Notes under the pieces: generated by a model
Databases searched by the model: none
Seen by the model: only the letters and a program-made list of their open reading frames with translations
Told to the model about the DNA's origin: nothing
Assembly (NCBI RefSeq): GCF_032118995.1
Contig: NC_092650.1
Coordinates: forward strand, 3,162,001 to 3,226,000
Length of the DNA: 64,000 nucleotides
Direction: 5' to 3'
From: Asterias amurensis
Taxonomy: Eukaryota > Echinodermata > Asteroidea > Forcipulatida > Asteriidae
Translations under genes and position numbers: made by a program
Shown here: one piece after another, positions 10,936-21,310 of the stretch
Position numbering within the stretch: position 1 is the stretch's first letter
Layout of the letters: the number at the start of each line of letters is the position of its first letter

Positions 10936-11100
10936 CTATTTCTGTGGCGTTGACGGTTGTTGCGACGTCCCTGGGGTTTGCATTGTAGATTGCGTCGTCG
11001 TCGAACCTGGCATTGTGGACTTTGTTTCTGTTGATTCCTCTACTGCAAATGGAGTCACAATGAATCCTGAACTTAAATCTACTGTTCTTCCTTCTTTGTC
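10936..11100 (-). CDS. ARL2BP: ARL2BP exon 7 (long terminal exon)
   Basis: Acceptor GCTTTCACAG. It has 54 codons and TAG (10936-10938), DKEGRTVDLSSGFIVTPFAV followed by a low-complexity Thr/Ser/Gln/Pro tail. The EGR..DLSSG..VT part matches the family; the tail does not. Confidence 0.9.
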   Translation of the reverse strand, partial: DKEGRTVDLSSGFIVTPFAVEESTETKSTMPGSTTTQSTMQTPGTSQQPSTPQK

Positions 11101-14100
11101 CTGTGAAAGCACAGACGGAAAATTTGTCAAAAATATATTGTATTATTGAAATACAAACACATTGAAATTTAAGCTGCAAATGGAGTCCGATAAATCCTAA
11201 ACTTTGATCGGAAAATTTGTGGGAATATATTGTGGGCAATGGCTGCAGGGAATACCATTAGTAAAAAATTGTGCAGCTACCGAATTGCTACATAAAAGCG
11301 CAAACACATTGAAATTTAAGCTGCAAATGGAGTCACAATGAATCGTGAACTTAAATCTACTGTTCTTCCTTCTTTGTCCTGTGAAAGCACAGTTGGAAAA
11401 TTGTGAGAATAATTTGTGTTAATGGCGACAGGGAATACAGCAGTTGTAATTATGCAACTAACAAATTACTACACACAACAGGGACGTGATAATAGGCAGT
11501 TGAAAAAACCTTGAACTGTGGTGAGTGCAAAGCATGAAAGTTTGCGAGCGCAAAGCTTTTAAGTGCGAAGCCGGCTTACATACATTTATATAATTGGTTT
11601 AAAAAGCCCTACTCCACAACATGGGGGAGTCCTTTATGGCTTTATCGTCATGTTTTCATGAACTTGATCTAAATTTATTTTTTTAATAACACACAATTAT
11701 TTTATCTTATTTATTTATTTATTCATTTATTTATTAATTTTATTTATATAAAAAAAATTGGGAAAAAAAAAAATCTGGTTAAAAACAGAAATCATATCCC
11801 TGATACAAGTACATATGCATTGAAATTCAAGAGCATACAGACACATATGGTTAGCTCTTGTGAACTTTTGACCCCCAGACTCAGATGGCTCATATTAAGC
11901 TACGAGGCACACACATAACAGATGCTTTATTTCCTGACTGTATATCATATATCATCTTCCCTTGGGCTTTAAAGCTGTCTAAACCAATGATCTTGTGTTT
12001 TAAATATCCCATGAGATGGATGCTTATTTTACGAGCGCGTTAGGGATCAAGAGGGGGAAGGGGTTGAATTTGGGGACAATTCTTTTATCAAACTGATTCC
12101 TGGTTCTTAACAATTGAATTGACATAACACATGCATCATTTCCATCTCATTGCACAGCATGAGTGATTAATCACATTTATATCTTTAAATCTCCAGCCCT
12201 TAACAGGTGTTAAAACTATCACTAATATACAGTTCAACTTTGCAGCATTAGGCCAAGTAAAAATAAAAAAATGTTTAGTGCCTTTCTTTTTGCAAAAAGA
12301 AAGGTCTTTTGGTTTTTTTTACTTACAAACTGACCCCCCCCCCCCCCGACATATTGAAAAAAAAAAACTGTCCAAGATCGAATATTTAAAAAAAGAAAAA
12401 AAAAGAAAAGGAGGCAGTCCTCTAAAAAGAGAGCAGGCGGGGATCCTAACCATATTTTTATTTTGCCTTATGTCAGGTGCGGAGATGAAATCTAAAACTC
12501 TGCGTAATAATAACCATGGTCTATGACCGTCCCTGACCAGTTCAAATTCACAGACACTTCATGTTAAATTTTCCAGGTCACGTCTAGACACGCGATCCTG
12601 CCTCACTGAACAGGGTTTAAGCCCAGATGACCTACATATATATCCCTCTGCGGGAAAACCATGTGTTCAATCAAATCTAAATTTCTCGACCTACATTTAT
12701 CTTTCGTTACTGCATCTATCCTTCTATACTTTCTGTGACTGCATTTATTGTTAAAGGAACATCATTACAGAATTGGTTGTTGCTATTCAAAAAAGTTGCT
12801 GGCACCAGTGTAAGCACTTTATGTAACCCACCATACATAAAAACTGACAAACCTGTAGAACCTGTTGTCGGCCATCCAGGTCACGAAAAAAATCCAATAA
12901 AATAGGGAAAACTGATCAAACATTTTGCATGATATCTTTTGCCAAAAAAGGGAAAAACAAAAACGGTGAGCGATAAACTCAAAGGGGAAATTAGTTTTTT
13001 TAAAAATTTTTTCTCATTGAATACGACCTTTTCAGACATAAATATTTCAAGGGATGTTTTCAACTATCATCATCATTAGACTGTGTAAGCTTTATGTAGG
13101 CAAGATTTTTCTTAGCAATTCTGTAATGTTCCTTTAAGACTTATAGATTTGGACAAATCTAGCCTTTCATACTTTGAGCAAATTCAATTATACTTTTAGC
13201 TCAAGGCAGTTTTGCACAAACAAACATCTTCTTGTTGACCTCGTGTTTAATTCAAACAAAGACACACAATGCAACAAACTTAACATTGAAATGAATCCAG
13301 GGCTCTGATTTCTAATTAGATTTCCAATTATTTCTATGGCAATTCGTTTATTTTTTATTTTTAGAAAGGTTTTTGTTTTTGTGTGTGTATAAACTCTTTC
13401 AGTGTCCGCTTTTGGGTTTTTTTTTGTTCTGAAAGCTTTTTTAGGTGTTTCAAAATTCGGTATAATTTTTTTTTTTAAATAGGTCTTATTGTGACATTGA
13501 ATTCGTGCCGGCGCTCTACCAACTGAGCTATCTAGCCATATGCTGGTGGTCTCCCTGTTTTGTTGTAGCACCACTTAATGGTTTACAAGGTGCCGTGGCA
13601 CAATAGGCTGCCAATCAATTACCGGGACGATCCCCTTCTCTTTTCGATAAGTGGACTGGATTCTTTTACGTCCATTAAATAAACAAATGCAACAACCATC
13701 ATGTCCTTACACCGCAACACCTCGCTCCGATGGAGGTCTATATATACATATTTATTGGATAATAAGTCCAAGTATTGAATGTCGGTAATGAATACTCACT
13801 GCTCTGAAATCTAAAAACATCTCTTTAAAGGTCACAAAGTCTGTGAATGTCAGAAGAATCTCAAAGATCTCTCCGTCTAGGTTCTTTCTCTTCCTGAAAT
13901 AGTCCAAATAAAAAACAGTTTTACAAATTAGATTTTTTTGTTTTTACTGAACAAGTAATCGTATCGTATCAGTTCATCGCCCTGTTTAACCCTCCTTGGC
14001 ACAATGTCATAAGCCTTTTTGATGTATGGCGGATGTGATTGGAGTGTACTGTTCGGTTTGGGTGTATACACACAAATTTACCCAAACCTTAAAGTGTTGT

Positions 14101-17100
14101 AGCATTGTGTCTGCCATATCTCAAAAAGGATTATTGAGCTACCATTGAGATGAATTAGCACAACAAAACTATGCTTACTAAATACTTTGTGACTGGTATC
14201 CACAGCCCTATTTCATAAGGCTGTTTAGCAGAAAATACTTATTGACACATTTCTCTGCTAAGCACAAAATTAGTGGGGCAACAGTCGCAACAGTGTAAAC
14301 TTAATGGAATGTTGGCTGGTAATCTGTTTTTGCTAAGCAAGACGTAGCAGGTTTTTGTGCTTACAGGCTTTATGCAATTGTGCCCTGCTCATTTCTGCTT
14401 AGCGGATAATTGGTAAGCAATAATTTCTCCTTAAGCAGCTCTATGAAATTGTGCCATGGGCAGAAGTTAGCACTATTGACTATATCAGTGTGCTTTGTAT
14501 GTACAACCTTTGTCACCAAGCAAGGTCACTTCGTAATCCAACTACCCTCAGGCCTAGTATGCTGCAAATGTAGGGTGGTAGTAGATAGGGGTCAAATGTG
14601 ACAAAGTCAATGACTACTAGAACCTTGGGGGGGGGGGGGGGGTATGTGGACAAAGTCTAAAGAAAACCAGTGTCTGGGAATTAAAACAAGTAAATAACAA
14701 TGAAGAAATCATGAGTGTGCGATGTGGTTTACCATGAAGACATTATTTTAGCATGCAAAATGGATTTACAAGACTCTCCTTAAAAAACATTGCTCTAAGA
14801 TTTTCACTTTTTTTTTCTCAAAAACTTGATGACTTATGAAGCTGAAAATTCTATTACTCTCCATTCACAGTGAGTAGGGATTAATGTCATGCCCAAAAAC
14901 TTGATCTACAAAAGGTATCAAAACCTTTTAAACTGCGCCCCCACAACATGATTCTTTAGAAAAGGGAATAATGGAACAACAATAGGAAATCCCTATAACT
15001 CTGTGTGCAAAAGTGTATACGAATTGCTGTAAGCGTAAGCAGGGCCCAATAACATACAGCTGCTTAACGGTGTTCTGCTGAGCAGAAATGAGCAGGATAC
15101 CAGTCACAAATTGTACTTGTGACATGGTAGTTTAGCTGGTAACCTTATTACGGTAAGTGTAATTTTGTTATGCTTAGCTACTTTTTTGTGCTTAAGCAGC
15201 TTCATGAAATTTGGACAAGGACCATTGCATGAGACAGTACTAGAGATGTAGGTTTTAACTTACTGCAGTTGTTTCGAGAACTCCTCCATATCAAATCCAG
15301 GTAGTCTGGCTGCCAGTTGATCCTCAATGTATTTCTCTATCAAATTATTCTGGTGGGTGGAAACAATACATTGATTCGACTTGAAACTTAAAGTTCATAT
15401 GTTTTTTAAAGGCACTGGGCAAATTTTGTTTGTTGGTTGGTTTGTTTGTTTGTTTGTTTGTTTGTTTGTTTGTTTGTTTGTTTGTTTGTTTGGTTTAAAG
15501 ACACTGGACACCTTTGGTAATTGTCAAAGACCAGTATTCTCACTTGGTGTATCCCAACATATGCATAAAATAACAAACCTGTGGAAATTTAGACTCAGTT
15601 GATCATCAAAGTTGCAAGAGAATAATGAACGAAAAACACCCTTGTTGCAAAAATTTGTGTTCTTTCAGATGCCTAACAAAAGGCTTCAGGCCTGAAGTCT
15701 TTTATTATACGAGTGAGAAATTACCTCTTTCTCAAAAATTTCACAAGGCACTGTTTCCGACAATGTTTTTCTTTGTAAGGGGCTACATACAAGAAGAAAA
15801 CAATTTAAGATGAAAATAACTTGGGGAAGCTGAAAGTAGGAATGGAAATTCCTTCCAAAAACAGTCCACATTCTGGGATAGAGGGAAACACTATCACTTG
15901 ATAGAAAATTAGAAAATAGAATTAGCTGTTGCAAACTTAGTACTTACATATTCTTTGAATACAGCTGTATAGATGAACTTGTTCTCCTCCGTGTCTTCAA
16001 AATGAAGATAATTATCCTCCATGAATTTATTTTGCAGACTTTGGAAACCATCCTCTGTTTAACAGATTATAACATTCATATCAAGGTCGTCCATCCGCTA
16101 AGAAATAACTTTCTTTATTTAGTCTAGGGAATCATTTCAGAGAGGCCGCTACTTTCATTTACTATATAAAGGCAAATCAAACAGTAGACCGAACGAGAGA
16201 TAAAATTTGCCAAATTTTATCTCTCGTTACGGGCCTTGACCAGACTTGTGAGACTTAGGCCAGTAAAAAAATAAGTAAAAAAATAAACATGTTTAGCATC
16301 CGGGTTTCTCAAAAAAAGGAAGGAGGAGGGGCTTTTTTTAATTTATTTTACATTTCAAGATGGCCACCGTTCTTTTTAAAATGTCAAATATCCAATGTTT
16401 TTTCTACTGCTCAAACACACAATACATAAATGAAACATGTTGGACAAGACATTCTGACAAAAAATTCAGATTGTTTTAGCTGAGATCGTTTAAAATAACC
16501 TTTTTTTCATTAAAAAAAAAAAAGAAGAAGAAAAAAAGATGGTGGCCTCTAAAAAGGAAGCGGGCGGGGACGCTAAAAATTTTTTTTTATTTACTCAGCC
16601 TTATCAAGGTACTTCTTACTACATTCTAGCCAATGAATAGTACAGATTTTAAACAAATACAGTCAGTGTCATAATATGTATCTTTCAATGGTCGGTAGTG
16701 GTCTCAATCTGTTTAGTGGTCAAATGAAGTTGAAACACAAACTCAAAAAAATAAGTTAACACAATTAAATTTGTGTTATTAATATCGGAAATTAAGAAAT
16801 ACGAGCATTATACACAAGAAGGTAACTCAAATGGGTAAATTGAGAAGACGTGTTTCTAGAGCATAGCACTGTTTTTACTGGAAAACGTATGTCATTCAAG
16901 TATTAAGGGGGTGCCAACTCTAATAAGAATCTACACTTTGCTCCTTAGCTAGAAAAAAAAAGGAAGCAAAGAAAATCCATTTTTTTTCGGCTTAAAGCCA
17001 GTGGACACTTTCGGTAAACAGTATTGTCCAAGGCCCACACTTCGTGTATCATAACTTCTATATCAAATAACAAACCTGTGAAAATTTGGGCTTAATCGGA

Positions 17101-18721
17101 GTCGGGAGAAAATAACGGGAAAACCCACCCTTGTATCCGCGCGTTTCGCCGTGTCGTGACATGTGTTTAAAATAAATCCGGAATTCTCGTTAACGAGAAT
17201 TGATATTGTTTTACTGTTTTCTCAAAAAGTAAAGCATTTCATGGAATAATATTTCAAGAGAAGTATTCCACCACTACCTTCTGTAAACCCTGTAAGTTAT
17301 TTGTAAATCTGTTAATTTTTTTCTTTTTTTCTGAACCGAAAGGGTCCAATGGCTTTAAAGGAACACGTTGCCTTGGATCGGTCGAGTTCGTCCATGAAAA
17401 GCGTTTGTTATAAAATGCACATGGGTAGAAAGATGTTGTAAAAGTAGAATACAATGATCCACACAAACATGCCTCGAAATTGCACGGTTTTCCTTTTACC
17501 TCGTCGACTAACAAGGTCGGCCATTTATGGGAGTCAAACTTTTGACTCCCATAACTGGCCGACCGTGTTAGTTCGCACAGTAAAAGGAAAACCACGCAAT
17601 TTCGAGGCAAATTTGTGTGGATCATTGTATTCTACTTTTACAACATCTTTCCAACCATATGCATTTTATAGAAAACGGTTAAAAACGCTTTTTATAGACC
17701 AACTCGTCCGATCCAAGGCAACGTGTTCCTTTAATACTCACCCATGATAATGTCCTCTATATGGCCGACGACTGTGTCAAACTTTGTATCTGCTATACTG
17801 GAACTGAAAGTATTCAATGCATAACGAAAATCATTGCCTTAACAATTTATCAATTAATAATAAGGATCTATAAACGATGCAATCTCAAAACTCAAAGTTG
17901 GGATTGAATCATTAAAAACAAATTATCTCAAAATCAAATAGTTTTTATATGCAGAAATGAATATTGTCAAATCAATTTGCATTTGCAAAAAGGATTCTTT
18001 GGGGACATCAAAAAACAAAGTAAAGCTTGTCTGTACAAGTCATTTTTGTACATAGCAATATATACAGTATAAATATCTTGGAGTTTTATCACATCGTCCA
18101 TTCCTTAACTTAAATACAAAGCTTTATTATTAATGTTGTTGTTTTATATATTATTAATTGCATGAAATCAGAGATCAATAATAATAGTATTTTATAACAT
18201 ACTGTGATTTGGCAAGCTCTTCTTCTTGGAAATCCATTGGTTCTATCAAGTCACTTGCATCACCTCCTGCTAGGAAAGATAAAACAAATTGATTTTTACA
18301 TTTATTTTAATTTTTTAAATATTTTTTATTTAAAATTTAAGATAAAACCTAAGACTTGTTCAGTGTTTAAATCAGCCTTGCATGTCTGATGAGCTACCAG
18401 TTAAATAAGAAAGAAAACTACAAATTATGTAGACTGGATTTCGCTGTATATACAAAAGGTCGAGTTAGTCAACAGAACATTTTGTTGTGCGGTTTGTGTA
18501 CATTGATAATTTCGGTCGAGTTGACCAAAACGAACAGAGACGTCAAGCGGACCGTTTTCTTCTACTATTTTATCATCCATTTTATAGAACGGCCGTCTTT
18601 TTCCAAGATAAATAACTTGCAAGGAATATGTCATGTCTTAAATCGTCCATGTTTGAGTTTAACGCATTTAAACAGCGCATTATTGACTTGTTGGAATCTT
18701 ACCTGAATTAACAGCCGCCAT
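10936..18721 (-). CDS. ARL2BP: ARL2-binding protein (ARL2BP/BART), 7 exons, complete
   Basis: ARL2BP is a small helical BART-domain protein that binds GTP-loaded ARL2/ARL3 and works at centrosomes and the ciliary base; its human gene is a retinal-disease gene. Exons 18721-18703, 18266-18203, 17803-17742, 16054-15948, 15349-15264, 13893-13800 and 11100-10936 join in frame to 198 codons. Family blocks are FDTVVGHIEDIIM, HFEDTEENKFIYTAVFKEY, IEKYIEDQL, EIFEILLTFTDFVTFKEMF and EGRTVDLSSGFIVT. The human protein is about 163 residues. The extra length here is a Ser/Thr/Gln/Pro-rich tail (residues about 165-198) with no sequence match in the human tail. It is head-to-head with carbonic anhydrase and tail-to-tail with NUP93. 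A second, shorter terminal exon lies within intron 6 (11316-11378). Confidence 0.94.
11166..11310 (-). repeat. Third, degraded copy of the ARL2BP terminal-exon region
   Basis: It shares TTAAGCTGCAAATGGAGTC and CGGAAAATTTGTG.GAATATAT words with the copies on either side but has lost the splice acceptor and the first codons by an internal deletion. It lies between exon 7 and its duplicate. Confidence 0.75.
11316..11378 (-). CDS. ARL2BP: ARL2BP alternative terminal exon (duplicate of exon 7)
   Basis: A second copy of the exon 7 start lies 278 bp upstream in gene direction, with the same acceptor GCTTTCACAG and the same phase. It reads DKEGRTVDLSSRFIVTPFAA and stops at once (TAA 11316-11318). 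Used as the last exon it gives 164 residues, close to the human length. Whether it is used cannot be seen from DNA. Confidence 0.6.
   Translation of the reverse strand, partial: DKEGRTVDLSSRFIVTPFAA
11400..13799. other. ARL2BP intron 6, low-complexity and repeat debris
   Basis: It holds TTTA-rich sequence (11690-11760), a poly-C run with adjoining A-rich sequence (12330-12425), a family I-like purine-rich block and a tRNA-like fragment near 13500-13550. No further exon is seen. Confidence 0.5.
13500..13680 (-). mobile_element. SINE-like fragments with tRNA box A
   Basis: On the minus strand TAGCTCAGTTGGTAGAGCG is a textbook tRNA A-box region, but no intact B box follows. The neighbouring 13560-13680 matches the SINE-like block at 25990-26170 (ACAAGGTGC.GTGGC.CAA). 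Confidence 0.5.
13800..13893 (-). CDS. ARL2BP: ARL2BP exon 6
   Basis: Acceptor CTATTTCAG, donor GTGAG. It encodes GEIFEILLTFTDFVTFKEMF and LDFRA, the conserved C-terminal helices of the BART fold. Confidence 0.94.
14205..14459. mobile_element. Family E element, copy 2
   Basis: Left CCCTATTTCATAAGGCTG, right AAGCAGCTCTATGAAATTG; interior TGCTAAGCA words as in other copies. Intron 5 of ARL2BP. Confidence 0.65.
15042..15214. mobile_element. Family E element, copy 3
   Basis: GGGCCCAATAACATACAGCT at the left and AAGCAGCTTCATGAAATTTG at the right. It ends about 50 bp from ARL2BP exon 5. Confidence 0.65.
15264..15349 (-). CDS. ARL2BP: ARL2BP exon 5
   Basis: Acceptor CCCACCAG, donor GTAAG. It has 28 codons plus 2 nt: NNLIEKYIEDQLAARLPGFD and on to KQL. 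Confidence 0.92.
15440..15492 (+). repeat. (TTTG)n microsatellite
   Basis: About 13 TTTG units inserted in or next to the left end of a family A element. Confidence 0.95.
15499..15775 (+). mobile_element. Family A MITE, copy 3 (3' truncated)
   Basis: TTAA then AGACACTGGACACC and the family left arm; the right end is lost. A truncated second family A start (15410) precedes the microsatellite. Confidence 0.75.
15948..16054 (-). CDS. ARL2BP: ARL2BP exon 4
   Basis: Acceptor TTAAACAG, donor GTAAG. It encodes DGFQSLQNKFMEDNY and HFEDTEENKFIYTAVFKEY, a hallmark of the family. Confidence 0.94.
16258..16605. mobile_element. Family I low-complexity repeat
   Basis: Purine- and T-rich sequence with AAAAAGGAAGCGGGCGGGGA, also seen near 12400, 49300 and 51890. 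A common origin is inferred from the shared words. Confidence 0.4.
16996..17354 (+). mobile_element. Family C MITE, copy 2
   Basis: TTAA flanks; ends AGCCAGTGGACACTTTCGG and GGGTCCAATGGCT; central palindrome TTCTCGTTAACGAGAA. It shares its right TTAA with the family B element that follows. Confidence 0.86.
17359..17730. mobile_element. Family B foldback MITE, copy 1
   Basis: TTAA on both sides; ends AGGAACACGTTGCCTTGG and CCAAGGCAACGTGTTCCT. The two arms of about 185 bp are near-perfect inverted repeats around a centre GGGAGTCAAACTTTTGACTCCC. It ends 11 bp from ARL2BP exon 3. Confidence 0.92.
17742..17803 (-). CDS. ARL2BP: ARL2BP exon 3
   Basis: Acceptor CTTTCAG, donor GTGAG. It encodes SSIADTKFDTVVGHIEDIIM, the first conserved helix of the BART domain. 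Confidence 0.92.
18203..18266 (-). CDS. ARL2BP: ARL2BP exon 2
   Basis: Acceptor CCTAGCAG, donor GTATG. It encodes GGDASDLIEPMDFQEEELAK, an acidic N-terminal segment like the acidic human N-terminus. Confidence 0.8.
18703..18721 (-). CDS. ARL2BP: ARL2BP exon 1 (start codon)
   Basis: ATG GCG GCT GTT AAT TCA G, donor GTAAG. The start context CAAAATGG is acceptable. Phase 1 matches exon 2. The exon is very short, so its assignment rests on position, phase and splice site. Confidence 0.75.
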
Positions 18722-19965
18722 TTTGAACACAGCAACGAGCTTCGAATTATATGCACAACGACTGTTTTATGTACGATTTAAATGGAACAAACTGCTGTTG
18801 CGGTCTGTGTGTTTTTTTTTTTTTTTTTTTTTTTTTTTGGGGGGGGGGGGGGGGGTCCCGAGTTTGTATTGTATCAGAAATTGCAGTCTTTTCGTTTTGT
18901 TTAAAAAACAAATGTTTCCTTAGTTTTAAACTTTGATCGTGGATAATTTCCATATGGCAATGAAATGCTTTTGTGACCTGATTTTGATAAATAATTATAT
19001 TACTAATAACATAATTTGCGGCTCGTACGCACCAATATCATGTCACCTGTTTTCTCCCCAGCATAAAACTTGTGTAAAGTATGAGTCAAGTTAATTAGAA
19101 ATCTCCTCATGAAAGATCCTAAATGAGCAGGGCATTGACCTTTTTGCTTGTTTTTCCTTAAAAAAAGGGGACTTTAGAATTTGACCTTCACGATTCATAA
19201 AGCATCGTGTAAATGCAGGTGTAAATGAATACACTTTATACGTTGTCATGGTTGTTTATAAATTGAAGGCCTGTGTTTTGTGACTGGAAAGTAAGTAATG
19301 ACGTCATACGGTCGTTGTGTTGTGTGAAGTCGTCCGTGGTCAACATGCAATAATATTATGGCACAACACTAGTATAGTATAGCATTTATTGTGCGTGTAT
19401 TATGCATAGGAATTCTTATGCATGCACCTTTGATTTTGTTGGTCAATCTTTTCGCAAACGATTCTCAGCATGAGATAAGTCTAGTTCCCAGAGACCAGTA
19501 GGGCAATTTTATCGTATTGTCAGCCGGTAACTGAACATGTATAGTACATTGGGAATGTACCGGTAATTTCTTGACATGTGGATTTCCATGTTGTGCAATG
19601 GACAATTTATTTGGGTTGCAGCTAACTGCACGTAGCCTATATGGTGGGTGGGCTGAATACTTTTTGTTGACATTTGATTACATCCGTCTTCTGGCTAAGG
19701 TCCGGTTGTGTAGTAGGTCAGAGGTTATAGTGTACAATTGTACAATGCAATGTATGTAAGAAGAGCGTTGCTTACACCTCTATGCTTACACTTACAGGTG
19801 AATTGTGCATGGTACACTAACCGTGTATACTGTTATCGGATCGGCAATTAAGCACTACACAGTATCTGATGAATAATATAGCAGTTTGTGACCAGGACAA
19901 TTGATAAAATGAGACAACTATGAAATGATAACCTTGGTTTTGTAAAGAGGGGAGGCAACTGCAGA
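18722..19965. promoter_or_regulatory. Divergent ARL2BP / carbonic anhydrase intergenic region
   Basis: About 1.2 kb between the ARL2BP start codon and the 5' part of carbonic anhydrase exon 1a. It holds a T22/G18 tract (18811-18856) and one perfect TGACGTCA (19299-19306). No coding exon is seen. A shared promoter role is inferred from layout. Confidence 0.5.
19299..19306. promoter_or_regulatory. CRE-like palindrome TGACGTCA
   Basis: Perfect CREB/ATF consensus about 580 bp upstream of ARL2BP and 760 bp upstream of the carbonic anhydrase exon 1a ATG. Confidence 0.5.
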
Positions 19966-20094
19966 ATGTCGCCGGACCAGCTCAAGTACTTCTCTGTCAT
20001 ACTTGAAGTTCCGGCATCCGACCCAAATAGATTCACCCAGTCATTGGACCATTTCTCTGTTGACGACAATGCCACTGTGGTGGGGATACACTGA
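19966..20094 (+). CDS. Upstream ORF overlapping carbonic anhydrase exon 1a ATG
   Basis: ATG 19966 opens 42 codons (MSPDQLKYFSVILEVPASDP..) and stops at TGA 20092-20094. It covers the exon 1a ATG at 20069 in another frame. If the exon 1a transcript includes it, it should lower initiation at the main ATG. It has no family that I recognise. Confidence 0.4.
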   Translation: MSPDQLKYFSVILEVPASDPNRFTQSLDHFSVDDNATVVGIH

Positions 20095-20102
20095 AGATAC
20101 AG
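20069..20102 (+). CDS. Carbonic anhydrase alternative first exon 1a
   Basis: ATG CCA CTG TGG TGG GGA TAC ... encodes [11 protein letters not shown] plus 1 nt, donor GTAAAT. It resembles exon 1b (W-G-Y-T-x-x-T-G) and has the right phase. The intron to exon 2 would be 16.6 kb. It may instead be the relic of a tandem paralogue. Confidence 0.6.
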
Positions 20103-20534
20103 GTAAATAAACGTTTGATAATTAATTGTATTTTACTCGACAGGTGTTCTTCCACTTTTTCATTTGTGATTTTTCTTGACTTCTTGTGGAACTAATAATT
20201 AAATTAAATAAACAAAATCGTAAATCTTGTTTTAACTGTTAATTTTTTACTTCTCCCGTAGGGTGGGCTTGCTTGGTCATTGATGGGGGCGGGGCAGCTC
20301 GAATTTTTATAATTAGGCCCCAATTGTGTATGGTTTGGGGTTATTTTTTTATTATTTTTGATTTTATATTATTTCACTGTTCCAATTAATTATGATTTTG
20401 TTTTTGTGGCGGTTTGTATTGTTTTTATGATTTACCCTAATGTGATAGCCCCCTCTTCATTCATTGTAGTTACATTTTCCACACTCCAATAACATTTAGG
20501 ATGATCACACTCAAAACAAGCCCCCCCCCCCCGA

Positions 20535-20566
<32 letters not shown>

Positions 20567-21277
20567 AAAAATGTCTTAATTATTCTATTGGTAAAAGTTG
20601 CTGGTTGTGTGCATAGGTCTACCTGCGATCACATGGTTTTTTGTGGGCGTTTGTTGCCATAGCAATTTGCCTATTTTATTGTTTCATTAATAATGGTTAA
20701 ACAAATAAATATTCACAACAATAAAATATCAATACGTAATAATGGATTCCTCAGACTAACTGATGAGACCTTGCACGACGCCGAACACACAGGTCTCCTT
20801 TTTATGCATCTACCATTTCCACCCATTTGTAAGTTAATTAATTCCATGTAGTTGTGTAGATGTTGACTGCCAATGGATTATAGTGGGCATGCCACGCTCG
20901 TTTCTAAAAGTACAGTTACCTTTAAAGTGGTTCTAAGAACTGCTAAATTTATTGTTGAAAATCAAATTTTACACTTTTGGGGGCAAACTTATTTGTTAAA
21001 GTTACATCGTTAATCAGATAGGCACATGACCTGCTATTAATATAAGCTAATCAGATACAGAAAGATCACATAACCATACTAGAAGTTTAGTTAGTCATAG
21101 AGCTCTATCAGTTAGTTTAGGTTATTGCATGTACACAAAAGCATCAAAATACATCGCGGTGCAAAAGGGGCAGTCTGATCAGGCATGCCTGCCAGGTCCA
21201 CTAAATGGGGACCCTTGATCCCACATTAGTATAAAACAAACAGACAGAGACAACAACAACAACAACAACAACAACAA

Positions 21278-21310
<33 letters not shown>

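Noticed and set aside
15381..15602. Leu/Phe/Val/Cys-rich ORFs over (TTTG)n and (ACAA)n tracts
   Set aside because: Pure microsatellite translation.
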